DNA of 64,000 nt. Origin: Actinomycetota bacterium. GTDB taxonomy: Bacteria > Actinomycetota > Geothermincolia > Geothermincolales > RBG-13-55-18. Where the stretch lies: positions 24,455 to 88,454 of the forward strand of contig JABLXL010000006.1 of NCBI GenBank assembly GCA_013178005.1. Reading direction: 5' to 3'. Below the pieces are notes generated by a model, which searched no databases, was not told the DNA's origin, and was given only the letters and a program-made list of their open reading frames with translations. This document shows, in pieces, positions 45,779-54,634 of the stretch (the first letter of the stretch is position 1; each line of letters opens with the position of its first letter). The translations under genes were made by a program, and so were the position numbers.

Positions 45779-45809
45779 CACGGACGATACTATATTGGCA
45801 AAAATGTTA

Positions 45810-45825
45810 ACGTAGAGAGCTACGT
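45810..45825. promoter_or_regulatory. Second palindrome in the divergent switch region
   Basis: ACGTAG-AGAG-CTACGT, six-base arms. It sits just before the -35 box of the rightward promoter and differs in sequence from the 45750 operator, so it may bind another factor. Confidence 0.5.
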
Positions 45826-45829
45826 ATAT

Positions 45830-45858
45830 TTGACAAATCTCGTAGACTATGTCATATT
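45830..45858 (+). promoter_or_regulatory. Rightward promoter of the XRE-excisionase-primase operon
   Basis: TTGACA (45830-45835), 17 bases, CATATT (45853-45858). Predicted start near 45865, 40 bases before the XRE gene. Confidence 0.65.
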
Positions 45859-45907
45859 GGAGCAGTCGATAATGGCAGTCTCGTTTTGAAGTGTCAGGAG
45901 GAAATTC

Positions 45908-46204
45908 ATGCAGCCAAGGAAAGAAGATGACCCGAGATGTGCGGGTCCCATACTAAGGATGGCCTACCCCAACAGAATCAGGTTTTTTCGGTACCAGAGA
46001 GGATACAGCCAGGTCCATTTGGCGAGTTTGGTGCGGGTTTCCCCATCGCTCATAAGCGCCGTAGAGCGCGGGGAAAGGCCGTGTTATCCAAAACTTAGTC
46101 GGATGATTTGTGAAGCGCTTGGCGCAACGGTTGAAGAGGTCTTCGGTGAGGAGATTGAGGGAAAGAAGCAGAGCACTGCCTCTCGACTTGCAGGCAAAGG
46201 TTAG
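45908..46204 (+). CDS. XRE-family helix-turn-helix regulator
   Basis: 98 aa with one Cro/CI-type HTH: RIRFFRYQRGYSQVHLASLVRVSPSLISAVERG, followed by PKLSRMICEALGATVEEVFG. AGGAGG precedes the ATG. Short, without a ligand domain, as in repressors of integrated elements. Divergent from the integrase and first in a rightward operon with the excisionase-like gene; probably controls both promoters through the palindromes between them. Confidence 0.88.
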   Translation: MQPRKEDDPRCAGPILRMAYPNRIRFFRYQRGYSQVHLASLVRVSPSLISAVERGERPCYPKLSRMICEALGATVEEVFGEEIEGKKQSTASRLAGKG

Positions 46205-46224
46205 ACGTAAAAGGAGCGCGAGAT

Positions 46225-46452
46225 ATGTCGTCAGATTGGATTTCAGCAGATGAACTGGCAAGGCGAACAGACCTCCACCGGGTCACCATTTATAGGTACG
46301 CCAGGGAGGGAACCATCCCATGTATACGCGGGCACAGGGCAATGCGTTTCTCTTACGAAGACTGTATTGAAGCTCTCGAGGAACGAAGCAGACAAAAGCG
46401 GGGTGATAGAAGAAAGGCAAAAAGTTACAGGAGAGGCGGGCAGAGATTGTGA
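46225..46452 (+). CDS. Excisionase/MerR-type helix-turn-helix protein
   Basis: 75 aa. WISADELARRTDLHRVTIYRYAREGTIPCIRG is the winged helix-turn-helix of excisionase-type DNA-binding proteins. A basic tail follows (RSRQKRGDRRKAKSYRRGG). It starts 20 bases after the XRE gene, which suggests the element can be excised. AAAAGGAGCG precedes the ATG. Confidence 0.8.
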   Translation: MSSDWISADELARRTDLHRVTIYRYAREGTIPCIRGHRAMRFSYEDCIEALEERSRQKRGDRRKAKSYRRGGQRL

Positions 46453-46539
46453 CTTCCCTGCCTAAGGGCTCAAATGATGTATTAACAGACCTACCGAAGG
46501 CTGTGGTAAAGGAATGATAGCGGAGAGAGGTTGATAGTA

Positions 46540-47079
46540 ATGGGGCTTACAACAGACATTCTTGCACATTATCTTGAAAGCGGGCAACGAAAGAATAAGT
46601 TCCTCTGCCCATTCCACGAAGACGCCAAGCCCTCCCTCTCCATCAAGACCGACTCCGGGGGCGAGGAGCTCTACTGGAAGTGCTTTGGCTGCGGGGCCAG
46701 TGGCCGCGATGGGGTTGATTTGGTTTCCCAGCTGCGGAAAGTCTCCCAAATCCGGGCCTGCCAGATAATCTCCGAGGAGATGGGCATCCCCCTGGAGAGG
46801 CTACGCACCTTCTCCGCCCAGGAGAGGGAAAACGCCGAGCTCAGCGGCTACCGCAACCAGTTCATGGCCCTGGCCCGGGCAGGGCTGGAAAGCGACCCCT
46901 TCATAGCCCAGTACCTGGAGAAACGTCGTATTCCCCTTGAGCTGGCCAAGAAGGCCGGGCTGGGGGCGTACACCCACACCGTGCTCACCGAGGCTGTTCA
47001 GCTGATAAAGGCGGAAAACCTGAAGCAAATAGGCCTTCTGAAAAAGGATGGTGCCCCAGCCTTCCGTATCCCGTGTTAG
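46540..47079 (+). pseudogene. Primase-helicase gene, 5' part (CHC2 zinc finger), interrupted by an IS
   Basis: Codes the first 180 residues. ATG 46540 lies nine bases after AGAGAGG, preferred over TTG 46531. The zinc-finger of DnaG-type primases is visible (CPFH with a later CFGC pair in YWKCFGCGASGRDGVDL), then a linker ending GAPAFRIP, where the frame runs into the IS256-type element and stops after one foreign codon (TGT TAG). The second part resumes at 48497. The primase would have started replication on the element. Confidence 0.85.
47067..47074. repeat. Target site duplication, left copy
   Basis: TATCCCGT immediately left of the IS; the identical 8 bases occur at 48497-48504 on the right. 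Removing the IS and one copy joins the two primase parts in frame. Confidence 0.85.
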
Positions 47080-48496
47080 AGTCCCCGGTAGTGGTGTATA
47101 AACCAAAAACCCTCTAGCAAAGCAAGGACCACCGTGCCATCCTTTCCTCAAAGGAGTAACTGAGAGACAAAGGAGAAGCACGATGGTCAACCCTACTATG
47201 GACCTTATGGAGTGGTTGCGCAAGCAGCTGGAGGAGGCGGATACGGACCTGCTGAGGGAGATGATGAGGCTGATGGCGGGCATGCTCATGGATGCTGAAG
47301 TAGCCGCCATCTGCGGGGCGGAGTACAGGGAGAGATCGGAGGAGCGCGTGAACTCGCGCAACGGACACCGGATGAGGCCCTGGGACACGCGGGTGGGAAG
47401 TATCGATCTGCCCATACCCAAGCTCAGGGAGGGCAGCTACTTTCCCGCCTGGCTGCTGGAGCCACGCCGGCGGGCGGAGCAGGCGCTTATGAACGTGGTG
47501 GCTGACTCCTGGCTGGCCGGCGTCTCCACCCGCCGGGTGGACAAGCTGATAAAGACCCTGGGGATCGAGGGCATATCCAAGTCCCAGGTATCCCGCATGG
47601 CCAAGGCCTTGGACGAGATGGTGGCCTCCTTCCGCTCTCGCCCCCTTGATGCCGGGCCCTATACCTACCTCTGGCTCGATGCGCTCACCCAGAAGGTGCG
47701 CGAGGGCGGCAGGGTGATGAATGTATCCTGCGTCATCGCCATTGCGGTCAACGCGGACGGGCACCGCGAGGTGTGTGGGGTAGACCTCATAACCACAGAG
47801 GACGGCGCGGGCTGGACGGCGTTCCTCAGGGGTCTGGTGGCCCGCGGGCTCTCCGGGGTGTCTTTGGTCATCTCCGACGCCCACTCCGGTCTGGTCGACG
47901 CCATCGCCGCTTGCCTGCCGGGAGCTGTCTGGCAGAGATGCCGCACCCACTTCGCCCGCAACCTCCTTTGCAAGGTCCCCAAGGCCTCCCAGGACTTAGT
48001 CGCCACCTGCGTGCGCACCATCTTCGCCCAGCCGGACGATAAGAGCGTGTATGCTCAGCACCAGGCGGTGGTGGAGCAGCTGGAGGCACGCTTCCCGGAG
48101 GCGGCGGAGATGCTCGCGGAGGCCCGCGACGACATCCTGGCCTTCGCCTCCTACCCCAAGGCGCACTGGCGGCAGATCTGGTCCAACAACCCACTGGAGC
48201 GGCTCAACCGCGAGGTGCGCAGGCGCACCGACGTGGTGGGTATATTCCCCAACCGGGCGTCGGTGATGCGCCTGGTCGGGGCCGTCCTGGCCGAGCAGCA
48301 CGACGAGTGGATGGTCTGCCGCAGGTACATGAGCCTGGAATCGCTTGCCAAAGCCAGGATGAAGAAGCTCGACGGGAACGCTATCGAGACAGCAGAGAAG
48401 GAGGTGAAAGAGCTCGTGCCGGCAGCCGTCTAGGCTGTCATCATGAGGGGGATGGTATGATGGTGCTTAATACACCACTTGACGGGACTTGGCCGT
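47075..48496 (+). mobile_element. IS256-family insertion sequence
   Basis: 1422 bases between two copies of TATCCCGT. The ends are imperfect inverted repeats: AGTCCC followed by AGTGGTGTAT on the left (47079 onwards) matches the reverse complement of the right end, with AGTCCC and AGTGGTGTAT again in the same spacing. An 8-bp duplication and a single transposase are usual for IS256. The outermost few bases do not match between the ends, so the exact terminus may be offset by a few bases. Confidence 0.88.
47183..48433 (+). CDS. IS256-family (Mutator-like) transposase
   Basis: 416 aa. The DDE-type catalytic domain opens with YTYLWLDALTQKVREGG, has VISDAHSGLVDAI and later NNPLERLNREVRRRTDVVG, where the three acidic residues lie, as in IS256/Mutator transposases. 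The N-terminal helical domain NPTMDLMEWLRKQLEEADTD is typical. GGAGAAGCACG precedes the ATG. The gene is intact, so the element may still move. G/C-rich codons match the chromosome better than the A/T-richer primase gene it has entered. Confidence 0.95.
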   Translation: MVNPTMDLMEWLRKQLEEADTDLLREMMRLMAGMLMDAEVAAICGAEYRERSEERVNSRNGHRMRPWDTRVGSIDLPIPKLREGSYFPAWLLEPRRRAEQALMNVVADSWLAGVSTRRVDKLIKTLGIEGISKSQVSRMAKALDEMVASFRSRPLDAGPYTYLWLDALTQKVREGGRVMNVSCVIAIAVNADGHREVCGVDLITTEDGAGWTAFLRGLVARGLSGVSLVISDAHSGLVDAIAACLPGAVWQRCRTHFARNLLCKVPKASQDLVATCVRTIFAQPDDKSVYAQHQAVVEQLEARFPEAAEMLAEARDDILAFASYPKAHWRQIWSNNPLERLNREVRRRTDVVGIFPNRASVMRLVGAVLAEQHDEWMVCRRYMSLESLAKARMKKLDGNAIETAEKEVKELVPAAV

Positions 48497-48504
48497 TATC
48501 CCGT
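48497..48504. repeat. Target site duplication, right copy
   Basis: TATCCCGT, the right-hand partner of 47067-47074. Confidence 0.85.
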
Positions 48505-51215
48505 CCCTGTTGTTCGCAATTGCCGAACGTGGTGACATCAAGACCTTCGTAGCGAAGCCCGCACTTGACCTCATCAACCATGACTATAAATACCAAGCGG
48601 TTAAGGGCGAATCTGAGCCCTTATGGGGCACTGACGCTATCTATGAGGCAACCGACCACGTTTACCTCGCAGAGGGCATTTTCGACGCTCTCACGCTGCG
48701 TCAGGCCGGTCTGGCGGCCATGTCGCTGCAGGGCACCGATAACGCAAAGCGAGCGGCAAGGCTACTTGCAGAGATTAACAAGAGGTTCAGTATGCCGAGC
48801 ATTGAGGTGTTACTGGACGGAGATTCCGCGGGAGAGAAAGCCACAGAAGTATTTATATTGACCGCAATCTCTATGGGGCTAACGGGACGTGTAGTCAGGC
48901 TCGATTGGGAGCAGCATTCGGGGGAAACGCACTACGAGGATATCAACGAACTCTTTGTAGGGACGGGTTGCTCACCTGAAGAGCTTAAACGGATAGTAGT
49001 CGATTCTGCAAGGATTTCGGATGAAGAATTCTTGCTGGATATTCTGAGAGACAAACGAAGAAGCCTTAAGAACCTTCTGGCAGAGTATATGCCTTCAAAG
49101 GGGGAGGCAGCCGCCAAATGGCGCCATGCCTGTAAAAAGGCAAGGGGAATAAACCAGAAGGAATTCGAAGAAGAAATACGACAAGCTGAGCAAATCTGCA
49201 ACTTAAGGGAGCCAGTTGTAAAGTCGACAGAAGTTGGGTCAGATTTTTATGACCATGAATTGTCTACCTGTGATTTCTTGCCGTATATAGCAGATGCGCC
49301 AGAAAGCTGCCCTGCCTTGGGGGTATTTATGAGCAGCGATAGACAAGGCGAAGTTCAGCGCTTCTATTCCTTTCCAATTATGGGAGAAAGAATCCTTGGA
49401 GAGGGTAACGAGAAAGTTAAGGCATGTAAGCTTTTAATTGTGACTAGTGATAGGAGCTGTATGTATTATGAGACCCCCCAAGCGCTTTACGAACGCCTGG
49501 GAATTCTCTTTCCCGCAGATGTTCCGCAGTGGTTGAGAAACCAACCGTGGGATAATCGTTGGAGCCGGGAACATATGAAGGACTTTATGCGGGGAGCCGA
49601 TTGGAGCCCCAAGGAGGTATACGAAAAGCTATGCGATAAAATCCGGGAATTGCTGGACCTGGGAAGCATTGCTACAGAGAGCATAGTAGCCCTCTGGATT
49701 ATGGCCACCTATTTCTTTGACATATTTGACGCCTTCCCGTATCTATACGTGTCAGGAGAGATGGGCTCAGGGAAAACGAGGTTGCTCGAGCTACTTGCAC
49801 AAGTATCCTTTAACGGCAATATGCTATCCGGGACAACGGTTGCCGAAGCGGCGCGCAAGATAGACATTGGTCGCGTGACTTTTATCCTTGATGAGGCAGA
49901 AATGCTTGGGGGAGCGAAAAGGGGCGGGGAGGAACGGTATCAAGACCTACGCTTAATATTGCAGGCCGGCTATAAAGCGGGTTCTACCATCGGGAGAGCC
50001 GTCAAGGACAAGGATAAGTGGGACGGGTCTACTGTCGAGTACAATGTATATTCTCCCAAAGCGTTTGCATGTATCGTGCCGCCACACAGGGTACTGCGGT
50101 CAAGGTGTATCGAAATAGCCATGTTGAAAACAGGAAACCGAGACATCAGCAAGAGGCCAATCGACAGCGAAGCTGAAATATGGGAAGAAATCCGGTCGGG
50201 GTGTTATACGATTGGCCTGGGCTATATCAAGCAAGCCATGGAATTGCTGGCAGATAAGGAGAATAAGCTTGTCTATCCTGACTATCTTTCAAACAGGGAG
50301 CAAGAGCTGTGGCTTCCCATTTTGTTGATGGCGAATCTAATAGACCCTAATGGGACAGAGGAAGGGCTGTACGACGAAATCGTTGCGGAGATTAAAAAGA
50401 GACCCCCTAGCTCAAGGGTAGCGGAATACATAGAGAATATTGCCATTGCGCTACAAGCATATGGTGCTATAAACAAAGCCAGTGTCTTCAGAAAGACTAT
50501 TCCAGAAGTTGTTGAAATTGTGAAGGATTTCTTTGGGGGAGAGGAAGAGCAAGCTGAATGGCGTCAAGGTAAGGATGATAATTGGAGACCAACGAAGATT
50601 GATGAAAAAAAAGTATCGACGTTCATAAGGCGGTTTCATATCCCACAAGCGGAAAAGGTTAAAGGAGAATACAAATATAAGTTTAGGGTAAGCGAGCTGG
50701 AACACATTGTCACAGTCTATATAAAGGGGCTTACGGGGGTTGAGGGACAAGATGAAAAGCTTGGAAAGATGGAGAAGATGGTCGAGGCCAGTCATTTGTA
50801 TGACTTCGTGGACGACCCTGATTTTTGTGTCTTGTCGAAAGAAAAATGGAGTAGTACTGAAGAAATCGCAAGGGCTATGCGCCTTTTCTGGAACACAAAG
50901 GCTGAAAGCAATTGGTACTGGGACGAGGAGGAGTTCGGTCCTGCACCCTGGGGCAGCATAAATGACAAGACGCTAAGGACACTCGGGAAGATGGTCTCAC
51001 ATATAAAGGACAATTTGGATATAGAGGCAAAGCGAAATTGGGTTGAAGGAAAGATAGTCCACGGATGGCAGGGCATTTATGTTGAACCTGCGATTTTGAG
51101 AGAATGGGAGGAGAGTGGTAGGAGCGAAAACGAAGCAGATGCTGACAGCGCCAAAGCCGGTATCGACGGGCTTCTTAGGGAAGACGAAAACGTGATAGTT
51201 GCACTCGATGCCTGA
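48497..51215 (+). pseudogene. Primase-helicase gene, 3' part (TOPRIM and P-loop helicase), separated by the IS
   Basis: Continues the gene from 46540: IPSLLFAIAERGDIKTF joins the left part without loss. A TOPRIM domain follows (EGIFDALTL, then LLDGDSAGEKA), then a long linker and a P-loop ATPase domain with Walker A SGEMGSGKTRLLEL at about 1.2 kb into this part and Walker B VTFILDEAEMLGG. It matches the architecture of element-encoded primase-helicases. The ORF track starts it at TTG 48489 inside the IS, so a truncated protein could still be made. A/T-rich codon use differs from the IS. The last 150 residues are unassigned. Confidence 0.85.
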
Positions 51216-52051
51216 AACGCAAACATGCATGGAAATGAGACAGACGAAGGCCGCGTTAGACGAAGATAGACTCAAGCAAGATAAGAAGCATGTAAGATGC
51301 ACCAGCAAGCGGAGTAACCCTTGGGGTGATTGCGCTGGAGAAGAGATGAGAATTGGATAACTGGCGGCGATAAGCCCTGCCCTCACGCTCTCCATATCGC
51401 TGAACATAGCGGGCACAATTAAAAAATGCGACGCTTAATAATCTATTCTGTATTATGCTTGGTTAAGCCGGTGCCGATGGATAGGGATTGTTGCCGTTGA
51501 AACTACTCCGAATTGACGTTGGTATTTATCCAGAAACCCTAGTTGAAGTGCAGGTTTACTGTATTCTGCCTGAATAGAGCTTGAAATCACCCCATAATTA
51601 GTAGGGCGTCTATAGAATTTTTTCATAGTTTTCACATTGTCCCTCCCAAGGGCACCCAAATTGGTTTTTCTTATATTATGAGCATTTGCAACAGTAGAGA
51701 CATACTGGTGCAATGGCACAATATTGATAGCCAACGGCACAATTTGGGGCTTTCAACGGCATCATTATGCGTTGGAAGAAGAATAGAAAAGTGATAGTTT
51801 CGTATATGCCCTGCTTATATGAGCTCTAAATCTAATGTTCTCCAGAATACTACCCCACTATGTTTCCAACGGCATATGGATACACTGCCTGGATATGATT
51901 AGACCTAGGGGGGCTCTAGGTCAATATTGCTATCCAAGCAAATACTCCTGCATTTGCGGATAGGCTAAAGCCATACTATGACCAATTCAGTCAGTACCTT
52001 CCCTTACCATAATATTGAAGGCCTAAAACGACCGAAAGAAAGGAGCGACAA
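51216..52051. other. A/T-rich intergenic region downstream of the primase gene
   Basis: 836 bases, much richer in A/T than the chromosome. The minus-strand ORF at 51453-51740 starts with GTG without a clear ribosome site and has no recognisable features, so it is not called. Iteron-like repeats lie at 51711-51765. The position after a primase-helicase makes it a candidate replication origin. Confidence 0.4.
51711..51765. repeat. Three iteron-like 12-bp repeats at 21-22 bp spacing
   Basis: CAATGGCACAAT (51711), CAACGGCACAAT (51732) and CAACGGCATCAT (51754) share CAAYGGCAYMAT and are two helical turns apart. A further CAACGGCATATG lies at 51867 and an inverted CAACGGCAAC at about 51490. Regular phasing suggests a DNA-binding array, possibly initiator sites. 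Confidence 0.5.
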
Positions 52052-52525
52052 ATGGCCAAACCGATGACCCGCCAAGAGCGTCTCGAGAGCGACAAACTCG
52101 TCGAGCTTTTCTCCGGCAAACCCCGCACTATGTACCTCGACTTCAACGGCAAGCGGACACGGCTGGACCCTATACCGGAGTTCGCCCATGCTTTCGTCCA
52201 CGCGTTCGACTCAGACGACCTTTTCCCCAATGGTTCCTACAGTGACGTCTTCTTCGCCGGGCGTTGCCCCCGCAAGCGCTTCCTCGCTTGGGCAAGGCGC
52301 TCAGGAATAATTCCCGAAGCCCAGCGCGGCCAGGAGGCTGGCTGGGGGCAGTTCGAGTGGCTAGACGCCCTCTACGGCAGGGCCAAGATATGGCCAGACG
52401 GCGTCCCGGCAACCATCGCAGTCGTGCGCCGACCCCGGGGCGACGTGTTCGTGTTCGGGGTTTACCCCGAGTCGCGTCTGAGCGCCGAACGTGAGCGGTT
52501 CCTGGAATCTTGGTGGGGGCAATGA
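52052..52525 (+). CDS. Hypothetical protein of the integrated element
   Basis: 157 aa, not recognised. GAAAGGAGCGACAA gives a good ribosome site before ATG 52052. The protein is mixed alpha/beta with many charged residues; WARRSGIIPEAQRGQEAGWGQFEWLDALYG is the most distinctive stretch. No signal peptide, membrane segment or catalytic motif. Codon usage is G/C-rich. A likely accessory gene of the element. Confidence 0.6.
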   Translation: MAKPMTRQERLESDKLVELFSGKPRTMYLDFNGKRTRLDPIPEFAHAFVHAFDSDDLFPNGSYSDVFFAGRCPRKRFLAWARRSGIIPEAQRGQEAGWGQFEWLDALYGRAKIWPDGVPATIAVVRRPRGDVFVFGVYPESRLSAERERFLESWWGQ

Positions 52526-53276
52526 AGGCTACGTCGCTATCCGTAGTAGCCAACATACAATGCTGGGGGGCCCGACATCGCCCAGCGAGGCGCAAGGGTT
52601 CCAGCGCAGCCCGGCATCGCCCAGCGAGGCGCGAGGGTCCCACCACAGCCCGAAATCGCCCAGCGGGGCAGCCGCCGCGTTTCGCAGCCCGCAATCCTTT
52701 CTCTGCGTTCAAAGCGCTCTATGCACTCCCAGCCAGGCCATTTGCCTTAGCTGGCAGCACCTTCGGCTACACTGGGATAAGACGGAAAAACGCAGATGGG
52801 TACCCGCAAGAAGGGAGCAAGGAGATGGCCCACAAACCGCCCGCAGAATGCCTTTACCAGGGCTCTTGTCTTGAGCCGACGGCCCGCGTGAGCTTTGTGG
52901 GGGAATCGTGGATGGCAACCCCGGAGTATTTATTAACAGTAGATTACTATAGCAACATTACCATCATTATTATACATAAACAACAAGCAGAGCGCCCCCG
53001 AGGAACCCCAGCAAACAGCCCACTAGGCGCTGTCAGGTGGAGACCTCCCAGAGCGCCGTACGCGTTCGCGCTTTGTGCGCGAAGGAAGTCTTGGGGGGGA
53101 AAGAAGGGCTTATGGGGTGCCGCGGGATGTCGCGGGGGGGCGCAACAGGGCTTTCAGCAGGGAGTTTCCTCATATACGAGGCTTGACCAGCCCTCCGCGG
53201 AGCCGGAGTTGTCACTACCTGTCTGTATAATAATGGAATACCTGGAAGTAATGGGAAGATAAGAAAGGAGACAAAA
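52526..53276. other. Poorly defined stretch with a possible small gene
   Basis: 751 bases without a firm gene. Overlapping ORFs 52491-52874 and 52510-53262 are created largely by the 39-bp repeat. ATG 52825 (AAGGGAGCAAGGAG upstream) opens a 145-aa frame to 53262 with a hydrophobic patch, ITIIIIHKQQ, but the rest looks random. I leave it uncalled. Confidence 0.3.
52571..52687. repeat. 39-bp tandem repeat, about three copies
   Basis: CCCGACATCGCCCAGCGAGG (52571), CCCGGCATCGCCCAGCGAGG (52610) and CCCGAAATCGCCCAGCGGGG (52649) recur every 39 bases. CCCGGCATCGCCCA recurs at about 60963, and GCCCAGCGAGGCG occurs inverted at about 60898. Confidence 0.8.
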
Positions 53277-53753
53277 ATGTCTAATGGCTACAACGGCCGC
53301 AACGGCAACAATGGTAAGCGGTATATGCTCGAGGGCTCCAACGGGGACCGGACACGTTTCCGCGGAACCTATAGGAGGAAGAGTACTAAAGAATACGGCA
53401 CGGGCGTGAAGACCAGGCTTTGCTTCGAGGACCTCCGCTTTGCTGGCACGGGCAAGTTCATAGCCCACCACATCTGGGTGAACGACGGCAAGGGGTTTAT
53501 GCGCGCGGGGCTGACTTCGGGGGACATAATTGAGTTCGACGCGCGCGTGTGCAAATACAAGCGTAAGAACGGCAGCGAAGACTACGGGCTGAAATACCCT
53601 ACGAAAATCATTAAAGTCGGGCACGATGGCAATCCTCATCACAGGCGCTACCCCCGGGGTAACAACCTGCTGACCACGGTACTGTGCGGGGAGGGGCTGG
53701 GCGGTATAGCGCCGGACGGGCGGCAGGCGCCGTTTGACATAGACAAGAATTGA
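53277..53753 (+). CDS. Hypothetical basic protein of the integrated element
   Basis: 158 aa, unassigned. AAAGGAGACAAAA precedes the ATG. An N-terminal Asn/Gly-rich tail (NGYNGRNGNNGKRY) leads into a probably beta-rich core with GTYRRKSTKEYGTGVKTRLCF and SGDIIEFDARVCKYKRKNG, which resembles the spacing of small OB-like nucleic-acid-binding domains; this is only an impression. Basic overall. Followed by a broken gene after 34 bases. Confidence 0.6.
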   Translation: MSNGYNGRNGNNGKRYMLEGSNGDRTRFRGTYRRKSTKEYGTGVKTRLCFEDLRFAGTGKFIAHHIWVNDGKGFMRAGLTSGDIIEFDARVCKYKRKNGSEDYGLKYPTKIIKVGHDGNPHHRRYPRGNNLLTTVLCGEGLGGIAPDGRQAPFDIDKN

Positions 53754-53787
53754 CGGTAAAAAGACGGCTTCAAAGGAGGTCGAGAAG

Positions 53788-54157
53788 ATGGCGGCGAGTC
53801 CCGGAGGTGTGTGGGACTATATAAGCCGTGTGCACCCTTTCGGCATCGCCTACACCGTGCTTGGCGAAGGGGCCGCCGCCAAGGGCCGGCCAGGGGACGC
53901 GAGCCTTCCGGGGCTGGAGGTGCGGCTGCGGTTGGAGTACACAGCGGCGGCGAGGCCATCATCGCCCTGGACGGAGGCTCCTACCTAATACGGCACGACC
54001 CACAAGAGCTCCCAGTCGGGGTGCTGGAGAGGATATCCTCGTGCGACTCTCCCAGCCCCATGATACGAGGGCTGTTGGAGTCGGCCGAGCGGAACGCGGC
54101 CGCGTCGCCCGGTATGCAGAGGCCCTCGAGGAAGCCGTGGTGGTCAAGGCCCTCTGA
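53788..54157 (+). pseudogene. Small gene broken by two single-base losses
   Basis: ATG 53788 has AAAGGAGGT upstream. The first frame gives WDYISRVHPFGIAYTVLGEG up to about 53950, coding sense then shifts to the frame of IIALDGGSYLIRHDPQELP, and near 54105 to a third frame ending RYAEALEEAVVVKAL. Restoring one G in each of two G-containing runs (near 53948 and 54110) joins all three into one protein of about 123 aa. Family unknown. Could be genuine decay or consensus sequencing errors. Confidence 0.6.
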
Positions 54158-54295
54158 GGCGACCTTATAAGGGGCTAGGAGTTAACCGGGCATGGCAGGG
54201 CAGGGCGTCGCAGGGCGTGATGTGTTGAGGCAGGGCAGGGCATCGCAAGGAGCAGACGATAACTGTTGGACGAGGCATAAAAAGGAGGAAACGAA

Positions 54296-54634
54296 ATGCC
54301 TTACTACACGACTTGGGGACCGCATTACGGGTGCTGTGGGCATCTACACCGTACGATGGAAGCTGCCTACGACTGCCTGTTCAAAAACCCCAACGATTTG
54401 CCGCGAAAGCGCCGCTTTGGCCGGCAGATTCGGGAGGTGGCCTCCAGAAAGGAGCTGCAGGACTTCGACCCCGAGCTTGGCCCGGGCAAGAGGGTTTCCT
54501 TAAGCCTGGAAGTCACGCCGATAACAACCATCAGGCGGGAGAATCTCGGAAAGGTGAGAAAGGAAAAGCCCGGGAAGCTGCGCTACGCCGCCACCGGGCA
54601 CTTGGTGTTCCCCGAGCGAGACAAGGAGAGCTAA
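54296..54634 (+). CDS. Hypothetical small protein of the integrated element
   Basis: 112 aa. AAAGGAGGAAACGAA precedes the ATG. The N-terminus has paired Cys and His residues (YGCCGHLHRTMEAAYDCL), which could bind metal; the rest is basic. Not recognised. The stop overlaps the end of the convergent surface-protein gene by four bases. The 138 bases upstream contain short GGCAGGGCAGGGC-type direct repeats. Confidence 0.55.
   Translation: MPYYTTWGPHYGCCGHLHRTMEAAYDCLFKNPNDLPRKRRFGRQIREVASRKELQDFDPELGPGKRVSLSLEVTPITTIRRENLGKVRKEKPGKLRYAATGHLVFPERDKES

Noticed and set aside
51453-51740. 95-aa minus-strand ORF in the A/T-rich region
   Set aside because: GTG start without ribosome site, no recognised motif, and it overlaps the iteron-like repeats.
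52571-52687. A CRISPR array at the 39-bp repeats
   Set aside because: The units are contiguous tandem repeats without unique spacers, and no cas genes are near.
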